Source: Lentisphaeria bacterium
Lineage (GTDB): Bacteria; Verrucomicrobiota; Lentisphaeria; Victivallales; Victivallaceae
NCBI GenBank assembly: GCA_018265615.1
Contig: JABLYX010000004.1
Span: forward strand, 62,001-126,000
Direction of reading: 5' to 3'
Length of the DNA stretch: 64,000 bases
The notes under the pieces are model-generated. The model worked only from the letters and a program-made list of their open reading frames with translations. It did no database searches and was not told where the DNA came from. The translations under genes and the position numbers were made by a program. Shown in pieces: positions 15,198 through 24,323 of this stretch (positions are counted from its first letter, which is position 1; each line of letters opens with the position of its first letter).

Positions 15198-17033
15198 TTA
15201 CTTCTCCTCGATCATCACGAGGGTGTCGCCCGCGGCCACGACCTGGGAGACTCCGACGTTGATTTCACGAATAACGCCCGCTTTCGGGGCCTTGACTTCG
15301 GTTTCCATCTTCATCGCTTCCATCACGAGGATGACGTCGTCCGCGGCGACCTCCTCGCCTTCCTGGACCATGATCTTGACGATCGTGCCCGGCAGCGGGG
15401 ACGGGAGCGGCTTCGCATCGCCGGCAGCGGCGGCAGGAGCCGCGGCTGCAGCTGCGATGCCTTCAGAGACCTTCACGGTGAAGCTCTTGCCGTTGACCGT
15501 CGCGGTGTAGGCGTCGCCGGAGGCGTTCAGCTCGACCGCGACATTCTTGCCGTCGACGTTTGCGGTGTAGGCTCCGCCCTTCGCGGCGGCGGCCTTCGGC
15601 TTGGCGGCTTCCTTGTAGCGGATGCCCATCGGCTTGTCGCCCTGCAGGTACTTGAGTCCCTTGTCGCCGCAGGCCGCGACGATGAAGACGTTCTCTTCGG
15701 TGACCGGCAATCCGGCTTTCTCAAGCAGCTCGGTGTTGTATTTGACGCCGAGTTTCGGGTTGCGGTCGTTAATGTCGACCACGGCTTCGGTGGTCGGCTC
15801 GAGGCCGAGCTGCTCGCTGGCCAGCTTCACGATTTCCGGGTCCGGCGCGACCGGGGTCTTGCCGAAGTAGCCGAGGACCATCTTGCCGTAGCCGTTCTTG
15901 TCGATCACTTTCCAACGGCCCTGCATCGCATTCGAGAACGCCTGCTGGAAGTAGAACTGGCTGACCGGGGTGACGGAGGTTCCGAATCCGCCCTTCGCAA
16001 CGACTTCGCGCATCTCAGCGATGCAGTCGTCATATTTGTCGAGGCAGTTGTTGTCGCGCATCATCTGGGTGTTGGCCGTGAGCGCGCCGCCGGGCATCGG
16101 GCTGAAGATGATCTTCGGTGAAACCTGCATCGATTCCGGCGGCATGAAGTACTTGTCCATGCACTTCTCGAACACCTTTTCGGCGGCGAGGATCTTTTCG
16201 GGGTCGATGTCGAGCGTGTAATCGGTGCCGCGGAGCCTCTGGTACATCACGAGGATGTCCGCCTCGCAGGTGCCGCCGGAGAGCGGACTCATCGCGAGGT
16301 CGATCACATCCGCGCCGGCTTCGATCGCCGCCATGTTGCAGCTGACCGCCATGCCCGCGGTGTCGTGGGTGTGGAACGAAATGCTCTTGCGGTTGTCGCC
16401 CTTGAATTCGGCGTCGAGGATCTCGCGCGCCTGCTTGATCGTGTCGTAAACGGTCTTCGGGGTCGATGTGCCGGAGGCGTCCTTGAACGCGAGGCTGTCG
16501 AACGCCATGCCGCTGGCGATGATCTCTTTCAGGCGGTCGATATAGAATTTCGGAGTGTGGGCATACGTTTCGTTGAGGCCCGGCGCGAGTCCCATCATCG
16601 TGACGGTCGCCTGGTGCTGGAGTCCGTACTGGGAGATGTATTTGCCGGAGGCGGTCAGGTTGCGCACGTCGTTCAGTGCGTCGAAGTTGCGGATCGTCGT
16701 AATGCCGTGCTTCTTGAAGAGTTTCGCATGGAGCTCGATGATGTCGCTCGACTGCGAGGAGAGCCCGACCACGTTCACGCCGCGGGCGAGGGTCTGCAGA
16801 TTCACGTTCGGGCCGACCACTTCGCGGCAGCGGTCCATCATGTCGAACGCATCTTCCTGGCAGTAGAAGTAGAGGCTCTGGAACCGGGCTCCCCCGCCGA
16901 TTTCGATGTAATCGATGCCGGCCTTCACGGCCGCGTCGAGTGCGGGCAGGAAGTCGTCAGTTTTGACGCGGGCGCCGAGGCAGGACTGGAAGCCGTCACG
17001 GAACGAGCAATCCATGAACTTGATTTTCTTCAT
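15198..17033 (-). CDS. oadA: Na+-translocating decarboxylase alpha subunit (carboxyltransferase-biotin)
   Basis: 611 residues, close to the usual size of OadA. The N-terminal carboxyltransferase barrel shows FRDGFQSCLGARV (family FRDAHQS), the KDASGTSTP segment expected to hold the catalytic Lys, and SFHTHDTAG, which binds the metal. After a flexible Ala/Pro-rich linker near residue 535 comes a biotinyl domain with EAMKMETE, Lys about 575 being the biotin site. It transfers carboxyl from oxaloacetate (most likely) to biotin, and the beta subunit then decarboxylates this. The upstream gene is the biotin ligase that would modify Lys 575. The altered FRDGFQS motif leaves room for pyruvate carboxylase subunit B-like activity. 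Confidence 0.9.
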   Translation of the reverse strand: MKKIKFMDCSFRDGFQSCLGARVKTDDFLPALDAAVKAGIDYIEIGGGARFQSLYFYCQEDAFDMMDRCREVVGPNVNLQTLARGVNVVGLSSQSSDIIELHAKLFKKHGITTIRNFDALNDVRNLTASGKYISQYGLQHQATVTMMGLAPGLNETYAHTPKFYIDRLKEIIASGMAFDSLAFKDASGTSTPKTVYDTIKQAREILDAEFKGDNRKSISFHTHDTAGMAVSCNMAAIEAGADVIDLAMSPLSGGTCEADILVMYQRLRGTDYTLDIDPEKILAAEKVFEKCMDKYFMPPESMQVSPKIIFSPMPGGALTANTQMMRDNNCLDKYDDCIAEMREVVAKGGFGTSVTPVSQFYFQQAFSNAMQGRWKVIDKNGYGKMVLGYFGKTPVAPDPEIVKLASEQLGLEPTTEAVVDINDRNPKLGVKYNTELLEKAGLPVTEENVFIVAACGDKGLKYLQGDKPMGIRYKEAAKPKAAAAKGGAYTANVDGKNVAVELNASGDAYTATVNGKSFTVKVSEGIAAAAAAPAAAAGDAKPLPSPLPGTIVKIMVQEGEEVAADDVILVMEAMKMETEVKAPKAGVIREINVGVSQVVAAGDTLVMIEEK

Positions 17034-17081
17034 CTTCTTACGATTCTCCGTTGTGATTGATATGTGAATCTGAATATTCGG

Positions 17082-17330
17082 TTATTTGGAACGGGCCGCT
17101 TCCACCGCGGCCACGGCAATCGCCGCAAGCTGGGCATCGTCGCCGGAGGCGGCAGCTTTCCTTTTCGCAGGGGCTTTCGGCGGCGGCTCGAGCATCCCCG
17201 CGAAAGGCGCCAGCGCCCGCTTCAGGAGGAACATTGCGACGATCATAATCACGAGAAAGACGTACACCATTCCCATGCCCAGGACCATCAGCTTGACGCC
17301 GTCCCACAGCAAATCCATTTCACTTTCCAT
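17082..17330 (-). CDS. oadG: Decarboxylase gamma subunit, small membrane anchor
   Basis: 82 residues from the ATG at 17330, four bases after the birA stop codon and behind AAGGAATG. The ATG at 17372 lies inside birA and was rejected. One hydrophobic helix (VLGMGMVYVFLVIMIVAMFLL) is followed by a Pro/Ala/Lys tail, the plan of OadG, which joins the alpha and beta subunits. The position between birA and oadA supports the call. In OadG the C-terminal tail contacts the alpha subunit; the metal-binding His residues of some OadG proteins are not evident here. Confidence 0.85.
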   Translation of the reverse strand: MESEMDLLWDGVKLMVLGMGMVYVFLVIMIVAMFLLKRALAPFAGMLEPPPKAPAKRKAAASGDDAQLAAIAVAAVEAARSK

Positions 17331-17334
17331 TTGC

Positions 17335-18144
17335 TCATTCCTTGGGTTGTTTGAAATTGCTTGAAAATTCAAGACACTTTTGATTCACATTCCGCCAGTC
17401 GATCGACTCCCGGCTGATCTTCACATCTCCGCACCGGAAAATCGTCGCTGCGCCGTTTTCTTCGAACGACATGCTGCCGTCCTCCAGGATTTCCCGGAAA
17501 ATTCCCACATGCTTTCCGCCGCGCGGATCCACCACCGTGAGGGTTTCTCCCACCAGGAGATTCGCTTCATTCCACTCGCGTAAGACGGCTCCGGCGCTTT
17601 TTAAATAGATAATATAGTATCGAATCAGCTGTTCCGCCAGTTTTTTTGAGAAAAAATCGAGATTAAATTTCTGCCCGGTCTCTGCAAGAAGCGAGGTTGC
17701 GGGCTGGTCGATCGCCGCAATGGTTTCCGGCGGCAGGTTCACATTTATGCCGATTCCGGAGACGACGGCGGTGATCCGGCCCTGCTCGATGCGGGCGCTT
17801 TCGCTGAGGATCCCGGCGAGTTTGCGGTCCTCCACATAGATGTCGTTCGGCCATTTCAGGTAGGCCGGCATTCCCGGCGTCAGCTCGCGCAGCAGCGCAA
17901 GCGCCGCGACGCCGAGCAGGCAGCCCGCGTGGAAGCCGTCTTCGAGCTGTTTGAAAAGGATGCTTCCCGTGAAATTCACGCCGGGCGGAGAGAGCCAGGC
18001 GCGTCCGCGCCTGCCGCGCCCCGCCGTCTGGCGCCGGGCGACGACCAGGGTTCCATCCGGCAGTCCGTCGAAATGTTCACGGGCATAGGTGTTGGTGGAA
18101 TCGACTTCATCGAGAATCAGCAGATCGGGTACGGGGCAGCGCAT
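17335..18144 (-). CDS. birA: Biotin-protein ligase without DNA-binding domain
   Basis: 269 residues from the ATG at 18144 (GGAAAGG upstream; the ATG at 18219 would add residues not seen in the family). Biotin ligase motifs are all present: DEVDSTNTYA, the biotinyl-AMP loop GRGRRGRAWLSPPG, and LKWPNDIYV. It lacks the N-terminal helix-turn-helix of bifunctional BirA, so it is an enzyme and not a repressor. It activates biotin with ATP and attaches it to the biotinyl domain of the OadA subunit encoded two genes downstream. The stop codon lies 4 bp from the oadG start. Confidence 0.92.
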   Translation of the reverse strand: MRCPVPDLLILDEVDSTNTYAREHFDGLPDGTLVVARRQTAGRGRRGRAWLSPPGVNFTGSILFKQLEDGFHAGCLLGVAALALLRELTPGMPAYLKWPNDIYVEDRKLAGILSESARIEQGRITAVVSGIGINVNLPPETIAAIDQPATSLLAETGQKFNLDFFSKKLAEQLIRYYIIYLKSAGAVLREWNEANLLVGETLTVVDPRGGKHVGIFREILEDGSMSFEENGAATIFRCGDVKISRESIDWRNVNQKCLEFSSNFKQPKE

Positions 18145-18178
18145 AAAAACCTTTCCGAAACATGCGTATATATGACGA

Positions 18179-18216
18179 ATCCGGCATCCGGTCCTTTCTG
18201 AAGGACCGTGCCGGAT
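18179..18216. terminator. Strong hairpin between the ABC permease and birA
   Basis: AAGGACCG and CGGTCCTT pair around the loop TCTG, extended by ATCCGGCA/TGCCGGAT after a 2-base bulge. There is no clear T-run, so it may be a weak terminator or an RNA processing site between the permease gene and the birA-oad operon. Confidence 0.45.
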
Positions 18217-18241
18217 CACTGAATTCCTTTGCGGAAACCGG

Positions 18242-19207
18242 TTACACGCGGCCGTCGCCGTCGCCGGCGATCTCCTTGTTCTGGAAAATCGCGACCGCCC
18301 ACATCGAGCAGATCGTCACATAGAGGACGATATAAAAGGCGCTGTCCACGACATAGCTGAACGGGATCGGGCGGTTTACCGCCACTGCGTCCGCCAGCCA
18401 GAAAAACTGCCAGTTCGGCAGTATGGCGTAGCAGAATGCGAAAATCGCGTTGAGGAACTCGGAATCCGTCTCCCGCTGGAACAGGTAGCTCGAAACCAGC
18501 CCGAGGAAGAATACGATCGTGCAGATCGACAGGTTCGCGACCACGTCGAGCCGGGTGGCGAACACCACGGAAATCGTCGACATGGCGACGACCGCGAAGT
18601 TCAGCAGCACCAGCGCGCAGCAGAGGTCGGAGAGCGAAATGGTCGGACGCTCCTGGCTCAGGATGCAGTAAAGCGCAAGAAGCGGGATCAGCAGCGTCGC
18701 CGCATAGGTCGCAATTTCCGGGAATGAACTGCCGCGCCAGAAGTTGAAGATCATTCCAACTGCGCAGACCGCGGCCAGCAGCCCGAAGTAGGTGAAGAAT
18801 ATGGCCATGTCGAACCGGAACTGGTCGGTGGCGATGTAGACGGAAATAATCGTCGCGAGGTTGCAGAGCAGCGTGAAAAGTGTGACCGCGATGCCGATTC
18901 CGGTGATTTTTCCGAGGATGAAGGTCCACCGGTAGACCGGCTTCGACAGCAGCAGCAGCACGGTTCCGTTGCGCATTTCCCGCGTGACGGTGTGCGAGGC
19001 ACAGAGTACGGCGATGATGAGCCCGAAGATCAACCCGGTCGCCATGGAGCTGTCGACCACGAGCTTCAGCTGCTCAGAGAAAACGAACAGCGCCGCCGAC
19101 GGGTAGCAGCCGATCAGGATGAGCCCTGCGAGGAGCATCAGGAAATAGATCGGCTCTCTGACCGACTCCTTGAACGTGTTGATCGTTATCTTGAAGTAGT
19201 TGAACAT
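18242..19207 (-). CDS. ABC-2 type transporter permease
   Basis: 321 residues with six to eight hydrophobic helices. The N-terminal MFNYFKITINTFKESVREPIYFLMLLAGLILIG and the segment TREMRNGTVLLLLSKPVYRWTFILGKI are typical of ABC-2 permeases that work with a separate ATPase, such as the NosY/GldF-like group. No ATPase gene lies next to it in this window, so the partner must be encoded elsewhere. It starts 11 bp after a secreted protein gene on the same strand, with which it probably forms an operon. Substrate unknown. Confidence 0.82.
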   Translation of the reverse strand: MFNYFKITINTFKESVREPIYFLMLLAGLILIGCYPSAALFVFSEQLKLVVDSSMATGLIFGLIIAVLCASHTVTREMRNGTVLLLLSKPVYRWTFILGKITGIGIAVTLFTLLCNLATIISVYIATDQFRFDMAIFFTYFGLLAAVCAVGMIFNFWRGSSFPEIATYAATLLIPLLALYCILSQERPTISLSDLCCALVLLNFAVVAMSTISVVFATRLDVVANLSICTIVFFLGLVSSYLFQRETDSEFLNAIFAFCYAILPNWQFFWLADAVAVNRPIPFSYVVDSAFYIVLYVTICSMWAVAIFQNKEIAGDGDGRV

Positions 19208-19217
19208 GCGAGTGATC

Positions 19218-19847
19218 CTACTCCGCCGTTTCGGCGGCCGCTTCCTCCACGATGACGTCCTCCACGACCTGCGGCTCGTCGGCCGGGGCCGCCTGCTGCG
19301 GCTCAGGCTGCTGCTGATGGGTGCGCGGGGTCGGGCGGAGGAATTTGCCTTTGCTCGTCAACTCCTCGCGCAGACGCTTATAGTTGTCGCCGAGGTGGCT
19401 GAGGCTCAGGAGATAGGTTGTCTCTTCCGCGATGCGGTTCCAGTCGTCGCCCTCGATCCGCACGATCGGAATGGAGCGGTCGAGAAGCTTCAGGAACTTC
19501 GGTTGGACATAACGTTCATCGCCGAGGACGACGATCCGCTGCGGATTCAGGAACTCGACGAACTGCTTGAGTTTCTGTTCGGAAATTTCGCGGGCGGGGC
19601 CTTTGGCCTGCACGAAGATGATTTTCTGTATTTTGCTTTCCGGCGTGGGCAGCAGCAGGTAGGGCTGGCGGCTTTCGTTCAGGATCAGCTCGGCCAGCAG
19701 CCGCGGGCTCTTGTAGTTCCCCGCGATCACGAGGGTGACGACATCGCGTTTCGGGCCATTGGCGATCCAGGGCGCGGCGAATACGCCGGCCGCCGTGCAC
19801 AGCGCCAGAAGAATAAGACCGGATTTGAAGACCTTGGATATGCTCAT
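19218..19847 (-). CDS. Secreted protein with a CWB2-like fold segment
   Basis: 209 residues with a signal peptide (residues 1-24) and GGGAG before the ATG. The central part VTLVIAGNYKSPRLLAELIL and NPQRIVVLGDERYVQPKFLKLL, followed by RIEGDDWNRIAEET, recalls the pattern of cell-wall-binding repeat 2 domains (VVLASG, ILGG, RI.G.dR..TA), but as a single unit. The last 40 residues are Gln/Pro/Glu/Ala-rich and probably disordered. It is the first gene ahead of the ABC-2 permease, so it may be an accessory periplasmic component. The family match is by eye and uncertain. Confidence 0.65.
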   Translation of the reverse strand: MSISKVFKSGLILLALCTAAGVFAAPWIANGPKRDVVTLVIAGNYKSPRLLAELILNESRQPYLLLPTPESKIQKIIFVQAKGPAREISEQKLKQFVEFLNPQRIVVLGDERYVQPKFLKLLDRSIPIVRIEGDDWNRIAEETTYLLSLSHLGDNYKRLREELTSKGKFLRPTPRTHQQQPEPQQAAPADEPQVVEDVIVEEAAAETAE

Positions 19848-20154
19848 TGCGAAATCTCCCGTTGCCTGTCAATATATGACCGTGTGTTCCGTAAAAACTC
19901 CTGCGGTTTGGGATAAAATATAACAGGATTTGACGTACAAGCAAATAAAAAATGCGCCGATCTTCAAAAAAAAACGTTATTTTACTTGAAGATTCCGAAA
20001 AAAACGGCATTTTAAATGGTATGGAAGTCGTTTCGGGGCGTCTCTGAAAAAGCCGCTCCAGCCGGATTCCTGCGTATGTTTTTCCAGGAGAGGCGTTTTG
20101 GGCGACAGGAACGCCAATGTGTTCGTTGATTTTCAGCAAGAGCCGTAAATTCAG
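19848..20154. other. Divergent intergenic region
   Basis: On the minus strand TTGCTT (19939-19944) and TATATT (19917-19922), 16 bases apart, could serve the secreted protein gene at 19847. A weak inverted repeat (ATCTTC at 19960-19965, GAAGAT at 19988-19993) flanks an A9 run. No convincing promoter or ribosome binding site was found for the plus-strand gene at 20155. Confidence 0.4.
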
Positions 20155-21033
20155 ATGATAAAAAAAATATTTCCCGGCGCATCCGGGCGCCCGGCGCGGG
20201 CCGCCATATTCATGAGCGGCTCCGGGACCAATGCCGAGGCGCTGCTGCGTTATTGTGCGGAGCGCCCCGGATGCAGCTTTTCCCCGGCGCTCATCGTCAC
20301 GGATGCGCCGGAATCGAGTCGCGCCCGTGTGCTTTCCGCCGAGTGGGGGATCCCGCTTGTCGAACATGACATCCGGGCGTTTTATGCTGCCCGCGGAGAG
20401 TCCGCGATCTCGCTCGTGTCGGAACGGCGGCGCGCGATCCGCGCCGAATGGACCGACATGCTGCGCGAGCTGCTGGTCCCCCGGGAGATCGATTTCGGAG
20501 TGCTGGCCGGCTTTGTCCCGCTCTGCAACATCACGGCGGATCTGCCGTGCCTCAATGTCCATCCCGGCGATCTGACGATTGAGGCCGGGGGGCGGCGCAT
20601 CCTGGCCGGTCTGCACTTCCGCCCTGTGGAAACCGCCATCCTCGCCGGCCATGCGTCGCTGCGCAGCAGCGTGATTCTCGCCCAACCGTTCAAGGGGGGC
20701 GGGGAGGCGGAAATGGATTCCGGGCCGGTGCTCGGCGTGTCGCGGCCGATGCCGGTCGAGCTCTGCGGGGAGTCGGTCTCTTCGCTGTCTGCCGTCCGGG
20801 CCGCGCGCACCCACGGCCCCTGCCGCGACAGGCTGCGCGAGGTGGCGGCTTTCAACCTCGAAAAGCTGAAGGCCGCGGGCGATCATGTCGTGCTTCCGCG
20901 CACCGTTGACGATTTCGCCGGCGGCAGGTTCGGCACCGACGGGGCGGGGCGGCTCTATTTCAGGAACGGCGACGCATGGGTTCCGTGCCGGACGGTTGAA
21001 TACGGCACGGACGAAAGGAGCGTCCTGCAATGA
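20155..21033 (+). CDS. PurN-like formyltransferase-fold protein
   Basis: 292 residues, longer than PurN (about 190-215). The N-terminus matches the formyltransferase fold: AAIFMSGSGTNAEALL, ALIVTDAPESSRARVLSAEWGIPLVEHD, LNVHPGDLTIE (the catalytic Asn and His of PurN), and EMDSGPVL (the Asp-SGP motif). The last 70 residues are extra. It may be glycinamide ribonucleotide formyltransferase or a relative with another substrate. The start is uncertain because no clear ribosome binding site precedes it. It overlaps the next gene by 4 bases (ATGA), and that operon is not purine-related, which weakens a purN assignment. Confidence 0.7.
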   Translation: MIKKIFPGASGRPARAAIFMSGSGTNAEALLRYCAERPGCSFSPALIVTDAPESSRARVLSAEWGIPLVEHDIRAFYAARGESAISLVSERRRAIRAEWTDMLRELLVPREIDFGVLAGFVPLCNITADLPCLNVHPGDLTIEAGGRRILAGLHFRPVETAILAGHASLRSSVILAQPFKGGGEAEMDSGPVLGVSRPMPVELCGESVSSLSAVRAARTHGPCRDRLREVAAFNLEKLKAAGDHVVLPRTVDDFAGGRFGTDGAGRLYFRNGDAWVPCRTVEYGTDERSVLQ

Positions 21034-24000
21034 GTACCGGCCGGAAAAAATTTAAAGTTCCCGTCGGATTTTTCCTGATCCTGGTGCTGTTTTTCGCGGC
21101 AGCTGCTGCGGCGGGGTACTGGTATCTCCGCCGTTCGCCGGTCCGCGCGGTGGAACTGGTGATCGGCTCCGTGAAGGGTCTTGAAGCCGAAACCGTGGAG
21201 GAGAGCGCACCGGGGCGGCTTCTTGTGAAGCGGCTTTCCTACCATAGCGGCGGGCGGCTGGTCGCGGGGTGTGACTCCGCTGAGATCGAACTGGACCCGT
21301 CCGGGATTCCATCCGGCGTCCGGATCCGCGGCGCCGAGATCGGGCAGTGGGATTCACTGCTGCCGCTGCTGGCCGGTTCGACGGTCACGAAGACGCTTCC
21401 CCTCCGACTGTCGGTGGACGGCGTTTTCCGGGGGGCGCCGGAGGAGCGGAATTTTCCCTTCACGCTCAATTGGAAACCGGGGAAAGAAGGCAGGACGGAG
21501 GTCATATTCTCCATGCCGGACCCCGGAGTTGAGGCATCCGGCCGGTTCAATCCCGTCGCCCGGACCGCGGACCTGAAATTTACCGGGCGCGTCACGCCGG
21601 AGCTGCTGGCGCTTTTCGGCAGCCGGATTCCGACGGAGCTGCTGCTCTCCGGCTCCGTCGAGGCGGAAGGCGAGCTTCGTCTCGACCTGAAAGGGACGGA
21701 GCCGGTCAAACTGTTCACCGGCGAGCTGCGGTTCACGGAGAGCACCGCGATTTCCGGCGGTATCTGGGCGCTTTCTCCCGGGGCGCGCGCCGAGTTCCGT
21801 TGGAACGGTGCCGGCGATTCCTGGGAGGTCATTCTGCCGGAGACGACACTGACGCGGCCGTTGGAACTGCCGCTGGGGGCCCTGACCTTTTCCGGCCGGG
21901 AGAATGATCCCGAGATCCGTTTTTCCATCGTGAACACGCCTCCCGTCGGCGAGCTGGCCGGCGTGATGCGCATCGACGGCCAGTATAACCGTGTGAACGG
22001 CAACTGGATGTTCCGGCAGTCGGAGAGCTCCGACCGGGCGGTGCGCTGGAGCGGTGAGCTGCCGCTCGGGAATTTCAGCTGCATCTGGCGTTCCCCGAAG
22101 ATCTCCGGCGGCGGAACCCGGTCCCGCGGCAGCATCGATTTTTCACTGGGCTTTGAGGCGTTGAAGTACCGGGCCCCCGGCAACCCGCAGGAGCTTGCGG
22201 CGCTGCCGGGGACGCTCTCCGGCAGCTGGAACTTCGACTATGACAATGCGGAAGCCACAAGCTTTGAGCTGGCCGGCCTGCTCCGGAGCAGCAAGCTTGA
22301 CTGGGCGAATCCGGAGAGCGCCTGGAGCGCCTCCTCCGCGCTGGCGTCGTTCCGCTTTTCCCGCCAGGCCGGGGAGACCTCCGCGCTTCTGGTGCTGGAG
22401 CCCGAGCTGGCGGGCGTGAATCTTTACGGCGGCGGCGTTCCGAAGCTGAAGCTTGAAGGTTTTTCCGGAAAGTTCACGGCGATGATCGACCCGGCGGCGC
22501 AGGAACAGTCGCCGTTGCGGGTTGAAGGAGCGGTTGAGGTTCGGCGGGTCAATCCGGTCCGCTCCATGTTCGGAGCGGGGGAGCTGAAGGACCTGCGTCT
22601 CTCCGGATACGCGGAGCTCTCTTCCGGCTGGATGGTGCTCGGCCTGCAGGCATCCGGCGGCGCGGAGAACGCGCTCTTCCGGTACCCCGAATGTGAAATC
22701 GCCGCCGCGTTTCCGGCGTTCAGTTTGAAGTTCGACCGCAACTCGATCCGGCCGGGCGACAATTTCGTCGGCCGGATGGACTCCCGGCGCATGACGCTTT
22801 CGGCGCTCGGCGGGACGCTCGCCGTGCCGAAAGCGCAGGCAGTGTGGAGCGGCGAACTGCGCGAGAGCGGACTGCTCCCCGACCGGTGGCGCGTGACGCT
22901 CGACATGCCGGCCGGGACCATCGAGAACCGTGATCTGACCGGCACGTTCCGCGTGTTCCGCTGCGAGGCCGGCTTCGAACGGTCGCAGGTTTCCGGTTTC
23001 AAAGCCGTTCTGGACGAATTGGAGGCGCGGTTCGGCAACGCTCCGGCCTTCCGGCTGCTGCGCGCCAAAAAGCAGACATTGGCGTTTGAGCGCGGGGAAA
23101 GCGGAGCGTCCGGCGGAGCCTATATGCTCTCCGGCGGGTCGGTTTTCGAGCGGGAGATGGGTGGCGGGGAGATTGCAATCGACCTGCCGCTGCAGTGGGG
23201 GGAGCATGGCGCGCAGGGCAGCGGAACGTTCCGGGCGGGCGAGATCGCGCTGCCGGGCAATGTGCTCCGGGAAGCGTCCGGCAGAGTCCGGCTCGACGAC
23301 GGCCGTTTCAAATTCGACGGAACTGCCGCGTCGGCGTTCTGGAAAGGGGATGCGCTGCGCTTCGCCGGCGACTTTTCGTGGGACCGCGAGTGGGAGTTCT
23401 CGGGAGAATATGAACTTAAACCGGTTGTGCTGGAAAAGCCGCTGGCCCTGGATGCCGTCCTTCCCGCCGCTTCCGGAATGACTTTCAGCGGCGGCCTCTC
23501 GGGCCATGGCGCATTCGGCTTTTATCCGGCGCGGACCGACTGGAGCTGTGAATTGAGTGCGGCGGACGGCGCACTCAAGAACAATGAGCTTGAAGTCAGG
23601 AAGCTTTACGGCACGCTCCGGCTTCCCGGTTCGGGAGCCGGGAACCGGAATCCGGGCGGCGAGCTCCGGTTCGGAGAAATCACAGCGGACACGGTTTCGC
23701 TGCGGAACGGGGCGCTGGCCTTCCGGCTGCTGCGGCCCGACGAGTGCGATATCCTGAGCGCTTCCGGCAGCATCTGGGGCGGCCGGGCCCGCCTCTCCGC
23801 GCCGTTCACTCTGCGGACGGGAATGGATACCGTCGAGGTCGGAGTCGTGATCCGCGGCCTCGAATGGAGCGGTCTGCTCAGGGAGTTCGGGCTCGGTTCC
23901 GGACTGATCGACGGCCGGGCCGACGGCATGCTCTTCTGGCGCCTTCACGCGGACGGCCGCAAGCCGGAGCTCGCTTCGGCCGAGCTGACCTCCGTGGGCA

Positions 24001-24323
24001 GCGAGCAACTGAAGCTCGAGGCGCTTGAGCCGTTCGTGCTCGCTTCGGAGAGCTCGGCGGCCCGGCAGCGCATCTATCTGGATCTGCTGCGCGATTTCAA
24101 CTGCCGTGCCCTCCGGCTGCGTTTTGAGGAGGAACCCGCGGGCAGCACCCTTTTGAGTTTATCGGCGGCAGGGCGCCCGGCCGGTCCGATCAAGGTACGT
24201 GATGAGAATTATCGGCGGCTGATCCGTTCCGTGGATCCGGCTGCGTTCGGACTCGACGGTGAGATCGAGATCTCCGTCAATTACCGGATCCCGGCGAAGC
24301 GGGAAAAGAAGGAGAAAAAGTGA
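21030..24323 (+). CDS. YdbH/AsmA-like intermembrane transport protein
   Basis: 1097 residues. One N-terminal membrane helix (residues 11-33) is followed by a very long beta-rich, repetitive part with many strands of LxLxG type. The C-terminal region (GGRARLSAPFTLRTGMDTVEVGVVIRGLEWSGLLREFG..GLIDGRADGMLFW) matches the dicarboxylate-transport-named domain of YdbH. In Escherichia coli, YdbH, TamB and YhdP move phospholipids between the inner and outer membranes. Such a protein agrees with a diderm host. It is translationally coupled at both ends (4-base overlaps) to the formyltransferase-like and DUF58 genes. Confidence 0.75.
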   Translation: MSTGRKKFKVPVGFFLILVLFFAAAAAAGYWYLRRSPVRAVELVIGSVKGLEAETVEESAPGRLLVKRLSYHSGGRLVAGCDSAEIELDPSGIPSGVRIRGAEIGQWDSLLPLLAGSTVTKTLPLRLSVDGVFRGAPEERNFPFTLNWKPGKEGRTEVIFSMPDPGVEASGRFNPVARTADLKFTGRVTPELLALFGSRIPTELLLSGSVEAEGELRLDLKGTEPVKLFTGELRFTESTAISGGIWALSPGARAEFRWNGAGDSWEVILPETTLTRPLELPLGALTFSGRENDPEIRFSIVNTPPVGELAGVMRIDGQYNRVNGNWMFRQSESSDRAVRWSGELPLGNFSCIWRSPKISGGGTRSRGSIDFSLGFEALKYRAPGNPQELAALPGTLSGSWNFDYDNAEATSFELAGLLRSSKLDWANPESAWSASSALASFRFSRQAGETSALLVLEPELAGVNLYGGGVPKLKLEGFSGKFTAMIDPAAQEQSPLRVEGAVEVRRVNPVRSMFGAGELKDLRLSGYAELSSGWMVLGLQASGGAENALFRYPECEIAAAFPAFSLKFDRNSIRPGDNFVGRMDSRRMTLSALGGTLAVPKAQAVWSGELRESGLLPDRWRVTLDMPAGTIENRDLTGTFRVFRCEAGFERSQVSGFKAVLDELEARFGNAPAFRLLRAKKQTLAFERGESGASGGAYMLSGGSVFEREMGGGEIAIDLPLQWGEHGAQGSGTFRAGEIALPGNVLREASGRVRLDDGRFKFDGTAASAFWKGDALRFAGDFSWDREWEFSGEYELKPVVLEKPLALDAVLPAASGMTFSGGLSGHGAFGFYPARTDWSCELSAADGALKNNELEVRKLYGTLRLPGSGAGNRNPGGELRFGEITADTVSLRNGALAFRLLRPDECDILSASGSIWGGRARLSAPFTLRTGMDTVEVGVVIRGLEWSGLLREFGLGSGLIDGRADGMLFWRLHADGRKPELASAELTSVGSEQLKLEALEPFVLASESSAARQRIYLDLLRDFNCRALRLRFEEEPAGSTLLSLSAAGRPAGPIKVRDENYRRLIRSVDPAAFGLDGEIEISVNYRIPAKREKKEKK

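Noticed and set aside
13577..15262. A 561-codon open frame on the plus strand
   Set aside because: Antisense to oadB; the product is extremely rich in Arg, His, Asp and Glu, typical of a frame opposite a membrane protein.
19516..21030. A 504-codon open frame on the minus strand
   Set aside because: It covers the formyltransferase-like gene, the intergenic region and part of another gene. Its product is low in hydrophobic residues and has no motif.
22143..24008. A 621-codon open frame on the minus strand
   Set aside because: Antisense shadow of the YdbH-like gene; no ribosome binding site or recognised fold.
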